A stretch of 64,000 nucleotides of DNA from Enchytraeus crypticus (lineage: Eukaryota; Annelida; Clitellata; Enchytraeida; Enchytraeidae): positions 455,001-519,000 of the forward strand of contig CAJHZI010000532.1 of assembly GCA_905160935.1 (NCBI GenBank), in the 5' to 3' direction. The notes under the pieces are model-generated. The model was given only the letters and a program-made list of their open reading frames with translations, was not told where the DNA came from and searched no databases. This document shows positions 1 to 12,000 of the stretch, piece after piece (the first letter of the stretch is position 1; each line of letters opens with the position of its first letter). A program made the translations under genes and the position numbers.

Positions 1-1090
1 TTAATTAAAGTTCTGATGTCCTATAACAGCTTAGTCGCCATTTAATACACGCGCAGCTTTAGTTAACTTTTCTTTCATTTTGAGGTGATGTTTATGAACA
101 TATGTTTAACCCCATCCATCACAACGCTTACTAGAGAGGCACTACATCGCTCAACAAGTTGGCTACGTTAAATAGGTCATGTGTTTATGATACACAGCCT
201 ACAGGCGATAATGACAAATGTTGTCTTTAGTTAGAAATGTGTCCAGGCAGATCGTGTTCTGTGAAGCTGACAGGATAAACTAACAAAGACAATGAAATAA
301 TTTAAATATTCACAAGTTCTGGATTATATGCCTACTGGTAAAAGACTAAGAATAACGTCATTAACAATGAGTGAAAGTGGATTATGCAGCAAGTCTGCAC
401 AAGTGTGACATTGACTAATTCATTAATATTATTTGAATGGATTGCAACTGTTAAATTTGCTAATCAATTGCGTCTCGATTTATGCAATTCTCTTCTATAA
501 TACGCGTTCAGCGCGATTAAAGAAAATTGTGTCTTACTTTATTTTTGACAGTGAATTCTATCAAATTTGTAGCTTAGTTATTTTAATAGTTTAATATTAT
601 AAAAGATATTTCAAACTATGCATGAACAAATTAGACCCTGTTCAAATTGAATATACATTCGGGGTAAATTAAAAAATGGAATATTATTTTACAATTAAAA
701 CAGATGACGATCTGCTAAAGCTATTACATAGGCCTACGTTAGTTACATGTGGCCTAAATTCCTAACTAGCATTATTAGAGAAATTGAAATTAATATAATT
801 AGAACATTAACAGAGATATAGAAATTTACAATAGTTAGAGCCTCCATAAATTCCTAAAATTAGAGTTTGATATGAAACATTTAGCACCATTGATTTCTTC
901 CCCAACGTACAAGGCCTATTGCAGTGACAGATCGAGGGTGTTGGGGTGTTATGTACCCCACAAGATTTAATGTACAATTTATATTACCCGGAAAATAATT
1001 GTGCAGTAAAGTACACACCATTAATTGTATATTAAAATGCGTGCCTCACCGAAGTGCCTTCCAGTATAAAAGTGCCCCTCCAAAGATTTA
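1..1090. other. AT-rich DNA, no gene seen
   Basis: I see no convincing exon, RNA gene or complete element here. The palindrome TAGGCCTA, which recurs through the window, occurs at about 732. Confidence 0.5.
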
Positions 1091-1097
1091 ATTAGAG

Positions 1098-1235
1098 ATG
1101 GGAATCGAACCGAACCCGAACCGAACCATAAAATCTAGAATATTGACCGAACCGAACCGAACTCGAACCCAGACTCTGGCCGAACCCGAACCCGAACCCA
1201 GACTTCGTCCAAACCCAACTGAACCAAACTCTTGG
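1098..1235. repeat. Degenerate CCGAAC hexanucleotide array
   Basis: Interspersed CCGAAC and CCCGAA units form an imperfect hexamer array. It starts just after the motif tagagatgggaat. A second array of the same hexamer lies at 3180-3412. Open frames over such arrays (repeating Glu-Pro-Asn-Arg-Thr) are by-products of the repeat. Confidence 0.85.
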
Positions 1236-3178
1236 TGTTCCTTTCTTCTTCACCAGCCTGACATTAAATAAAGATAATTAGAACAATACAAATATGTATT
1301 AGTTTTTGCATTTACATGTCTTACAGTATCTAACAGCATATATTAAGGTAAGGCTGGTTACGACACAAATTTTAAAATGGTAGCGGTACAAAGGAATGGT
1401 AGCGGGAAGCGAGACGGCCCTAAAGAAGATAATGGATAGTCGGCATTGAAATATGCCGACTATGAAAATGCCTGAATGAAAATTAACACCAAAGAGACAA
1501 AAGTGATGAGAGTATCCCGTAAAAATCTGAAAATGCTTGACTCAATCTAGTTGGATTTGTTCTTGTTAAATTCAAATTATGAATATTTTTATATTTTAGT
1601 GTGCTACCTTAATATTTTTGCAGCCAGATTTACAAATGGTTATATATGACATTCTATATATGTTAAGGCTATCTGGAGTAGATAATTTTCACCATAACGA
1701 TGCATTAATTTAATTACTCTTTTCGTAACTTCATAATTGATCTGAGAGTTTCAAATTTGAAACCCTAAGGTAAATTATGAAGCTTATTATTGGTCAGTTG
1801 ATAGCAAACTGTGTATATTATGATCTTTTTTTCTATGGAAGTACACGTGTTTACCAAATCATCTTTATTTGATATTTTATGTTACTAAATTGCACTTTGT
1901 CTCTGAAATATTGGATCAAATTTTAGCCAAGACATTTCCACTTAATTACAAATGTATCAAATATATAGGCCTTGTCAGGAACCTGATTCTACAATTTTTA
2001 ATCTGAGGTAAAATGAGGACCTGACATCAAATGGTCCAGGATTCAAATTCCTAATAAAATGCCTCTAATAATTATTTTTGAAATTTTTACCTGTCTTCGA
2101 TTTGACTGAATCTAGATATCTTACTTAGTGATTGATAACTTCAACGACTGTATTACATTAAATATTAATTTACTACGAAAAGAAATAAAGTAATACAGAT
2201 ATACAGTAGAACGAAAATTAAACGATTTCAAATAACACGTGGAAGCTAATTACATATAACTTAAAATTACACTTTCTATCGAATTACAGTTCACTTTAAA
2301 TATCGCTAGAGTGAGTACTTTATATTACATACAACTACTTTTGACATACAAATTACTCATACGCTCTCTAGCATAAATTCTTATACTTTACTTAACTTTC
2401 CTCTCGACTATTCGCCTATTAGGATTCCTTCTAATATTATCCCTAGGTTAGAATATTTCGATGGAACTCTCTTCCCTCTTCGATCCTATACAAATCCATC
2501 TCTTCTCATCGACTGACCGATATACTACAAATTAGTTCGAATAACCGAACCCTTCGAATTGCTCTCAATTCGTCTAATAATGAGATTCCTCAAATCTCCT
2601 AAATCTCTTTTTCAACTTGGCACGTTTTACGTCCGTGTTGTCACTCTGCCCTCTTGGATCTCCCTCCACTTCCTGTTTAGGCCTGCCTTCATTGGTCACT
2701 TGTCCTAGCTTAGCTACCTCTTAGGATCTCACTTTAATAAAACTCAATTCTTTAAATATTAACTTTACTCATCTAGTAGTATCATTAAATACTTTACTAG
2801 AAGTACAATTACAAGTACAAATACATACTAAATGCATACTCTTATATATCGAATAGACCCTTAACAGGCCTATAGTGACAATAAAAATTTAAAAATTGAT
2901 GATGTATTCTATTTGCTTGTTATAATCAAGGAAAATATTTCAGATACAATAATAAAGGCTAAATATCTATATTATGAACATCTGTTGGTCAACTAAAAAT
3001 ATTTAAAGAAATGTACAGGAATAAATATCACTTCTCTCCTTTTTTCATTGTCATATTTTTACTCAGGTGAAAAAATGTGGCAGTTATTATGACATAATGA
3101 ATTTTTAAGCATATTTACTATAAACCATTTAAATATGTTTGTCATAACCATGATTATTATAAGTAAAGTTAAACAATT
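1236..3178. other. Intergenic AT-rich DNA, nothing recognised
   Basis: No coding exon, RNA gene or identifiable mobile element was found in this stretch. Confidence 0.45.
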
Positions 3179-3179
3179 G

Positions 3180-3412
3180 CAACATTATCCAAACCAAACC
3201 ATTTCGAACTCGAATCGAACTCTTGCGAGTTGGAAAGCAAACCGAACCCGAACCGAACCCGAACCCTTGTTAGAACCGAACCCGAACCCGAACCGAACCG
3301 AACTTTCATTTTCGGCGGACCGAACCGAACCGAACTCTCAAATTGCCAATTGCTAACCGAACCCGAACCGAACCGAACTTTCATTTTCAACGAACCGAAC
3401 CGAACCCGAACT
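3180..3412. repeat. Degenerate CCGAAC hexanucleotide array, second copy
   Basis: This is the same hexamer as at 1098-1235. On the opposite strand the array is bounded at about 3436 by tagagataggaat, almost the same border motif as the first array. The two loci therefore look like copies of one dispersed element containing a hexamer satellite. Confidence 0.85.
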
Positions 3413-3889
3413 CTGAAAATTCATAAAATTCCTATCTCTAGATTTAATCCTGGCTACGCCACTTGCATATAGGTCTACAGTTAACTTTCCAAACGTTCAT
3501 ATCGACTCTTTCTGAGTACCTCATTCATTCGTCCTCAATTATAACGCAACAAAGTTGCAGACAGTTAAGAATACGGATTCATTCTAAAAATAAGTTCTTA
3601 TTCTTCAGGTGAATATTTGTAGAATATTACACCTGATTCTCTAGGCACTGTATTATAGCTGAGCTCAGATGTGATATAGATAAGTAAGAGTTAAAGGGAT
3701 CACGACTCTTATTAGCATTTTAATTTAACTTGGAAATTCGATTACTTTTTTCAGATTTCTAATTTAAAAATTAAAATTCTTTCAAAAACAAAGTTTAAAG
3801 TCAAATTAGTATACATGAAGGAGGCCTACATTTGCACAGTATAAATTACTGTACATGTGTAATGGGTACAGGCTTAGCTTGGCCATAAG

Positions 3890-4070
3890 TAATAAACAGG
3901 TTTTTGCATTGATTCTTCTACATAGGCCTATAGATCCCTCTGCTGCCTTCAATGCAATTGACCATGATATTCTATATAGGCCTAATTATAATGAACTGTC
4001 AAAAATCCTGCTTGACGTTTTTGATTCTGCTTTTTCTCTTCTCCCATCATATCTCTTTTTCCGTTTACTT
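3890..4070 (+). mobile_element. Old LINE reverse-transcriptase fragment
   Basis: The plus-strand reading contains SAAFNAIDHDIL, which resembles the motif-A region of LINE reverse transcriptases (usual form [13 protein letters not shown]). The rest of the domain is missing and the frame decays quickly, so this is a small, old fragment. Confidence 0.55.
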
Positions 4071-4074
4071 TTTC

Positions 4075-4850
4075 CGTTTATTATCGTTTATTTGTTCACC
4101 ACAGCACACAGTAGGCCTACGCAAACAATAGGAACGTGCATGTAGTTAGATAAATAAATAACAATACAAAATAGGCTACCATAAAAGAGCCAGAGCTCTG
4201 TCTGGTAATATCATAATTAGTAGCTATAGCAGAGTCTAGTTGAGTCTGAAATACAAAAGATTTCTATTACAATACCAATTACAGTAAAACAATGCAATAA
4301 ATATAATACAATACAATATAAATATAATACAATTGAATATTTTCAAATTTTGAATAAATTTCAAAATCTCGCACGTCGTATATCGCACGAAATCTGTCAT
4401 TATTGGTCAAGTTCGTTCTTCTCAATTACTTAGAATCTCCTTTTGACATCCGCAATTTTGGGAACGCTACTTGTATTCAATACATACAATGATGACTTTA
4501 CGTTGACTTTAGATGGATGGGAAGAGTGCAAAGTAAGAACAACGAAATGTGTTGAAACTTCGAAGCTATTCATAAAAGCAAAATCAAAACAAAGTTAATA
4601 TAGTCATTGCTCACAATATAGGGTTTGAAATCGACAAGTAGCCTGATGGAGGATAGAAAAATATTGTTAGAGCTTGCTCCGACTCTATACAATGATCACT
4701 TTAGCATCTTTCGCTAATTCTCTTAAACTGAAACGAAATTTAACACACTCAGTATTTACTAACTTTCAGGATGAAATACAGCAAATTAGGAACTTTAGAT
4801 TAAATTCGATTTAACGTACACTGACATTATCACTTTATGCTTAAGGACTC
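4075..4850. other. No gene seen
   Basis: AT-rich DNA with no supportable exon or element, between two LINE fragments. Confidence 0.4.
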
Positions 4851-4854
4851 TCTT

Positions 4855-5342
4855 TATTATGTCTGTGTATAATACAAGGCTCTCCGAGGTCAATTATTTG
4901 TGTTCTAGAACAACTTCAGAATTTTTTAAATCTTATGTCTATAACTTTATCAATTCTTGGAACCAAATACCTCCTGATATCCGCAGTTCGAGGTCCCTAG
5001 CAGAATTCACTAAACGTTACAAATATATTTTGTTTGATGGGTTGTAAATTACTAAATTTTGGTTTTTTGTGTAAATGTCAAGCTAGAATTGTTGCTTAGC
5101 AATTGTTGTTAATAATAATAGTGTGTATTTAAGTTGATTTTGCATTAAACATGACATTAATATAGTTGTAGACGGTGGTCAGCTAGATAAGATGTGTATC
5201 ATCTTCCCTGACGGCCGTTGTTCTAGTTTCTTAAGACTGTTTGATACCCTGTGTTTCTGGGAATTTGTTTTATTTTATTTCTTGTAAATGGTTATTTCTA
5301 TTTGTATTTGGCAGTGATGTTGATGCTGAAATAAACACACAT
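4855..5342 (+). mobile_element. CR1/L2-like LINE (family 1), 5'-truncated 3' end
   Basis: It encodes the last 60 or so residues of the LINE ORF2 ([17 protein letters not shown], then [13 protein letters not shown]) up to a stop at 5045-5047, followed by a 3' UTR of about 290 bp. The 30000-30480 copy matches both coding part and UTR closely. The end is gaaataaacacacat, with an AATAAA inside, and it runs straight into a (TC)n microsatellite; the other copy runs into (AT)n. The element ends about 55 bp before the start codon of the PAN-ILEI gene. Confidence 0.85.
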
Positions 5343-5369
5343 CTCTCTCTCTCTCTCTCTCTCTCTCTT
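5342..5369. repeat. (TC)n microsatellite
   Basis: A pure TC run that directly follows the LINE family 1 3' end. Confidence 0.95.
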
Positions 5370-5396
5370 CATAAATTAAGTATACAGCGAGATCTG

Positions 5397-5724
5397 ATGG
5401 AAATTTCGATGGAAATGTTACTAATACTTCTGATCATCGGCTCAAGTCCAGTTAGAGGATCAGGAGGGTCGGAGCAATGCAATGTGGCCTGGAAGTTCTC
5501 CTACGTCTCAGATTCTCTAGGTGCCGCCCTGTGCACTTCAGAGGCTGGGTCTCTGCCCGCCACGTATGGAGGTACACAGGCAGACTGTCTACAACGTTGT
5601 GTTACTAAACTCGCTAATGCCTGTGCGAGCTTCACTTATTTCAAATCTTCCACTAAATGTGAAGTGTTTAATAATGTAACGTATAACTACTGCCGCGTAC
5701 CTGGTTGTATCTCCCAAAGGGTTT
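5397..5724 (+). CDS. PAN-ILEI gene exon 1: signal peptide and PAN-like domain
   Basis: It codes residues 1-109. An acceptor-like tatacag at 5382-5388 just before the start codon may join a 5' UTR exon. After the donor the frame runs into (AT)n, which marks the exon end. Confidence 0.75.
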
Positions 5725-5751
5725 GTAATCAGAATATTATCTCTCCTATAT

Positions 5752-5807
<56 letters not shown>

Positions 5808-5974
5808 TCGTTGCATTTAATTGGTTACACTGTTCACATTTAACTAGTTACATAGTTAGCATTTAACTGTAGTTAAACAGTTAGAACTAACTCCATAATT
5901 CGCATTTAATCACAGTAATTTCATAGATAACATATTACTATTCTCATGGGTCACAAAAGCGTTATTATTTATAT

Positions 5975-6010
<36 letters not shown>

Positions 6011-9000
6011 GTTTAACATCCGTTTCCTCATCCAGGTATGATGTCAGGGACGTCCCCAACAACACACATCACTACAGATCAATTCACACAGATCAATCTG
6101 CGAAAGAAATGTGCTGAGGAGAAGTAAGGTTCTAAACGAAAGCCAGTCCGGTGATCAAAAAGTGGTCAAGGTAGATTGATATGTCTATGGTGGGAAAAGT
6201 TTAGTTTTAAGCTTGCTAGAGAGTTTGGAAAGAGAAAAACAAGAGCGAAGATTAGCAGGTAAAGAGTTCCAGATTGTGAGTGCTGCGCAAGAAATTGAAC
6301 GTCTGCCCCATGACGTGAGAATATTTGTAACTGACAGAAGATTGGCATCGGTGGAGCGAAGTGCACGTGAGCGACGATAGGGAAGAAGAAAATTTAACGA
6401 GTAGCACAGTTCGCAGTAAGCTGTACTTTTCATACTTAACTAGTTACACAGTTCACATATATCTAATTACACAGTTCACATTTAACAATTTGTTTAACTA
6501 TTTAATTCACTGCTTACATTTATCTAGTAGCACAGTTCGCATTTAACTAGTTACAACGTCCGCATATAACTAGTTAAATAATTTGCACTGTTGCACTGTT
6601 TGCATTTAAATACTTCCACAGTTCATATTTAGTTAACCAAATTCAGGTTTCATTCAATTTAAATATCACGGTTACACGTTAGCTGCCTACTGTAATGCAT
6701 TCAACTATGTGTGTTACGAGCCTGTATAGTACATAACAAATTTGTCCAGCTGCCATTCAGTGGGTGCTAAGTTATAATCCAACTGCTTGACCCGTCACTG
6801 ATATTCCTTTGGATGAGAAAAATGATGTTAACTTTGACTTTGGGCTTTAATAACTCCATTTCTTTCTTGTTTCCTTCATTCTATAGGCATCTTATCTCCA
6901 TTAGCCTACTCAGATTAGCTTTTTTCTTACCTCCTCTCATTCATACGACACTGTTTTCCTTTTTGTGACTTAACCATATGGTACCGTCAGCTACCGTGTG
7001 CCCAGGTATCAATTGCTGCGAGTCAATGATCTAGCCTATCAGTCACTTTGTGTCAGTGTATCAGTCATTCTGTATGAATCACTGTGTGTCAGTGTATCAG
7101 TCACTGTGTGTCAGTGTATCACTCACTTGTGTCAGTGTATCAGTCATTGTGTATGAATCACTATTTGTCAGGGTATCTGTCATTTTGTGTCAGTGTATCA
7201 GTCACTTGTGTCAGTGTATCAGTCATTGTGTATAAATCACTGTTTGTCAGGGTATCAGTCACTTTGTGTCAGTGTATCAGTCACTGTGTGTCAGTGTATC
7301 AGTCACTTTGTGTCAGTGTATCAGTCACTTTGTGTCAGTGTATCAGTCACTTTGTGTCAGTGTATCAGTCACTATATGTCAGTGTATCGGTCACTGTGTA
7401 TCAGTGTATCAGTTTCAATAAGTCTGTCATTGATATTTCATTCTAAGAAATATAAATTTTCACTTCATTTTTTAAAATTTTTTAAATTATTAAATTTTTT
7501 AATTCTTCATTTTTTAACTTTGCAGCGAAGTACGTACGGGCGTTACAATCCTCCAAAAGCTAAAGGAGGTCAGATTTATATCATTATTGCTAACAAATGC
7601 ATACATTCTCAGAAAAATTATCACAAAGCCATCGTGTTGCTTAATTAAATCAAATTTAATTTGATGACTTATAAACTAAATCACACAATTGTGCTTCTAA
7701 TCCAGCTAGTCTTTAGTAACCACTGTGATACGCCACACATTTTACTACGTTTGTATATTGTATACAATTTCCTGATGCCATCCTTGGATGAATAAACAGC
7801 CTATAGCATATTCTCATTGATTGAGAAACATTATACATTTCTTGATTTCTGATCTTCGACACATAGATTATACAACCTGTCAGCAAATACGATGGGTACA
7901 GTAATGCCGAGCTAGTGGCTGTATTATAATAATATATAATACTAAAGGTTTAACGTCCGTTTCCTCATACAAGGATGATGTCTCTAGCTCTCCGATTTGA
8001 AAGGATAAAGTAATGGATTTAAACCCGTTTCGTCCGTTGTTGATACATACTACCTATGCGAATTGTAAAACTGAACCTAAACTGGATTTGAAGTTTTATC
8101 GATAGAAAAATAACGACATTAATCGCACTATTAAATTTACTAAATATCATATTTATGAAATCGATCAATCTTTGATAGCAATGTAATTTCTCTGAAACCT
8201 GCCTATTCTTGCTAAAGATTTGATTGAAGATTAATTCCATCTATTGTAGATTGGGATATATATGTGTCCAGCAGGGGCAAAAATCAATGATTTACATGAC
8301 ATGGTGAGCGTGCTGACAACTTTTTCATCCAAATGATACAAATATTTAATAGTTTAGATGTCAAGGGCTTGTAAAATGCTATTTAATTTGACATTCTGTG
8401 GGGAATAAATGCACTCTTGTGAGTTGTGAGCTTGGGTCCCGTATGTAGGCTGACCAGAGTTTAAAATACTTTCAACTATAGGACTGAACTCTCACTTTTG
8501 CCTTGAGCTACCGCGCTAATCGCTGATCTCGTGATTTTACTGTTACTGATTTCACTGATCTCTTGATATTACTGTTACTGATCTCACTGATCGCTGATCT
8601 CGTGATTTTTGTGTGATATTTGGTTGTTTCAAGAGAACGGCACTAACTTGAAAAAGTAGCTAAGCTATTTGTAACTTTAAACTAAAAACCTTGTTAGGCC
8701 TAAAGTATTTGTAACTTTTTCTTCTAAAGTATTTGTAACTTTCTTAACGCTAATTAAACTCCGATATATAAACTAACTAGTCGCTTGTAACTACCTTTTA
8801 GCACTTTAAATAAAGCTTACTATAAATTAATAATATATCATTTGTAGTACGATTATAAATTTAACATTTGTTAATTAGTTACTCATCGTATAATTTAATT
8901 AACTCAAATCAATTAGGCCTACATGCAGAATTTAACAGAAGCCAGTATTATCTCAACAACATCAAGTACATGTACTAGAGTTTTAGTATTAAATCAAACT

Positions 9001-12000
9001 AAAATTCAAAGTAAGGCTGTCAACTAGTATCCAAATACTGATAAGTGCTTTACGCAAATAATTGTTACAGTGGCAAAAGCTTTTAATGGTATCATAAACA
9101 TTAACTATGAAGAATCGGCCAAGTGAAAAAGTATACATCAAGGTTTGCCAGAAATTGAAATAATTGAGCCTTTTAATCATTAAGGATTGCTACGAAGATG
9201 CAAAATTGAAAGCGGCTCCCTGTTGCAGACTCCTCTGCTTCATTAGTTGCTATGCCGCTTTATTATATTTGATTACTTAGTTGTCTGACGGTTTAAACTT
9301 GTGCTTTAGAAATGATAGACACCATCATCTTAGGTGTTTATTTCACTATAGTTAGACGTTTTGTGGTTCTAAAAATATGCATAAAATACTTTTAAATCAT
9401 CCGCTCTTAACTTTGAATTTTTAAATGATCACTAAATTCACCTAACTGAAGGTTCTAGATTTCTGCTTTTACCAGTTAGGGGTGAGCTGGTTATAGCAGA
9501 GAAGAGAAGCCAAGCTTTGTAGCAATGCTGTGATGCACTACATAGTCATATTGTGTGATGCAGACTGTACTGTTGATCTACTGAGCTATGGTAACGCTGA
9601 TCCCACAGGGGCGTTTGGTCACGTCAAACTAAACAACGTCGTTTACTGCGATGTCAGCGGCACAAACCCAAGTATATAATTAAAGTATATAATAATTATA
9701 TAATAAAACGATGATTTTATAAATCGCTTGCTTTAGTAGGTACTACTCAACCCTATAGACAATACAACTAATTTAGTGATTTTTGTAGTTTGGTGCTACT
9801 TCGGAGAGGCGGTGTATAATGCAACTGTATTGACTATTCAACATTTTAATTTTTTTATGATTCAAGGCAGTGTGTAATGCAACTGTATTGGCTATTCAAT
9901 ATTTCTAATTTTTTAATGTCTCAATGGCATAGTGATTAGAGGCGTCTGGTAATATCATGAAATTTTAAATGACAGATCCTGAGGAGAGTTGAACTCTCGT
10001 GGGTTCAATCCGCGGTCACGCTGATCTGAGAGTAAAATCTCGGATATTCATATGACTGGTTGCATGGAAAATGGACTAAATTGTCTAACGGCATAAACAT
10101 GTGGTATTAACAGTGATATGGTTGATCATTTCACGTTAATGCGCGCTATGTCTTTTAATTCTTGAATAGAGTTGTAATATAATCAGACTTGTAGTCAATA
10201 TCAAAATTCTGAGACCAGGACCAATAGTAAGACACATCGAGACCGAGATCGAGGTCAAAACCAGACATTCGAAACCAAACAAGACCGTTCTCAGTTATTG
10301 TCTACAATTAATGGGATTTTTATGTGATATTTGCTGTGTCTAGAGATGGGCACTAACCAAAGAAGTAGTTAAGCAATTTGCAACTTTAAACTAAAGACGT
10401 AATTAAAGTATTTGTAACTTTTAACCAAACTGCCACGGTACGGGACTATAATAATGTCTCGAAATAGGTATTCCTTGTTGTAGCTGTGACATAAAACTCT
10501 CGGAATTTGTATTTCTACTTTATTCTGAGTGGACCACGGTTCAGAATTATTGATTCAGAAGAAAGTCAGGGACGTTATTTATAATAGGCTAGTAGTAATT
10601 ATGTTATAATATAATATAATAATTATATATAATATTATAATTATATTAATATAATTATATTAATATAATTAATATAATAATAATATATTATTATTATATT
10701 ATTATTATATAATGGTAATATTATTATATTATTATTATATAATAATTATTATTTTATAATAATAAATATATTAATATAATATTATAATTATATTAATATA
10801 ATTATAATTATTTATAATAATAGTAATTGATAACAAACTCCAATTTAGACAGTTTTGTCAAGTTTTACTAGAAACTGTACAGACAACGGGACTCTATGTC
10901 TATTTAAACTATTTAGACCCTTACCCGTTGTTTATCTGTGTATGAGTCGGCACTTTGTCAGACTTTGGGTTATTTATTCGTTTCTACTCTATGCCTTGTA
11001 GTTGGGAACTTACGATCGAGGTACGTTGGATCGAGTGTGGACCCACCTTGGGGCGGTAAACCTAACTAGACTACTTATAAGGGTACTACTAATTCCTACT
11101 TAGCGCGCCTCTTGTATCGTGATCGTAGGAGAGACTAATTGCTTGCAGACGACTAAGTGTGGCGAGCTGTATATCAGCTTGGAAACCCCTGGGGCTAGTC
11201 AACGTCTGATTGATTCTATGTGTGAAGCAACCGATTTTCTACTTAGTATATTAACTGATCGTTGAAGTGGACGAGTGATAAACTGGGTGGCAGTTGGACT
11301 AAGTAATTGATTGATTACCTAAACTACTTAGATTATTATAAGTGTATAATCGATTAACAATAAGAGTAACTTCAATACAACACGTTTACTGCAACTACAT
11401 CAACAGAACCACACGTATAAGTTGTAAAACAAATATAGAATGTCTAGCTGGAAATGTCCACAACAAGTAAATGATCAACTCTTCAAAATAGTTCTTCTTA
11501 ACTCAACTAACGGACTGCCTCTAACTGCACTCAACTGACTCACTGATCGACTGCCGAATTGCTCAACTGAACTGAACTGCTCAAACTCAACTAACTGAAC
11601 TGACTGGCTTCCTATTGTTTCTTCTGTCTCTTATATACTCTACTGATAATACATACTGCTTCTCACTGTATTAATACAGTTAACGCGCGCTACTTAGTTC
11701 CTAATGTGATTACTTCGATGAATTAATACCTAATACATGACTTGAGTGAATGATACAGTACTTAGGTGAATTGATACATAATACATAATACAGTTCTTAG
11801 GTGAATTGGTAAATGATACAGTACTTAGATAGTTGAGACATGATACAATATTAAATAATACATTACTCAGTCCTTAGGTGAATTAATGACTACAGTCTCT
11901 CATTCGTGTTTTAGTAGCTGTATGCACTATTACACCGTCTCTATAAAACTATTTATATACATAGGAACATCAATAAGTAATAACAAGTGTAAGGAGTTAA

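Noticed and set aside
3180..3412. Interstitial telomere repeat
   Set aside because: The hexamer CCGAAC does not match the usual animal telomere unit (TTAGGG/CCCTAA).
6672..6726. Possible extra PAN exon (AYCNAFNYVCYEP)
   Set aside because: Suggestive Cys and aromatic spacing with an AG before it, but the donor is poor and its phase would break the join to the ILEI exon at 9609.
9922..10020. Possible tRNA genes (here and in other SINE heads)
   Set aside because: Pol III boxes are present, but no complete cloverleaf with acceptor stem can be formed, and the same heads recur with long shared bodies, so they are SINEs.
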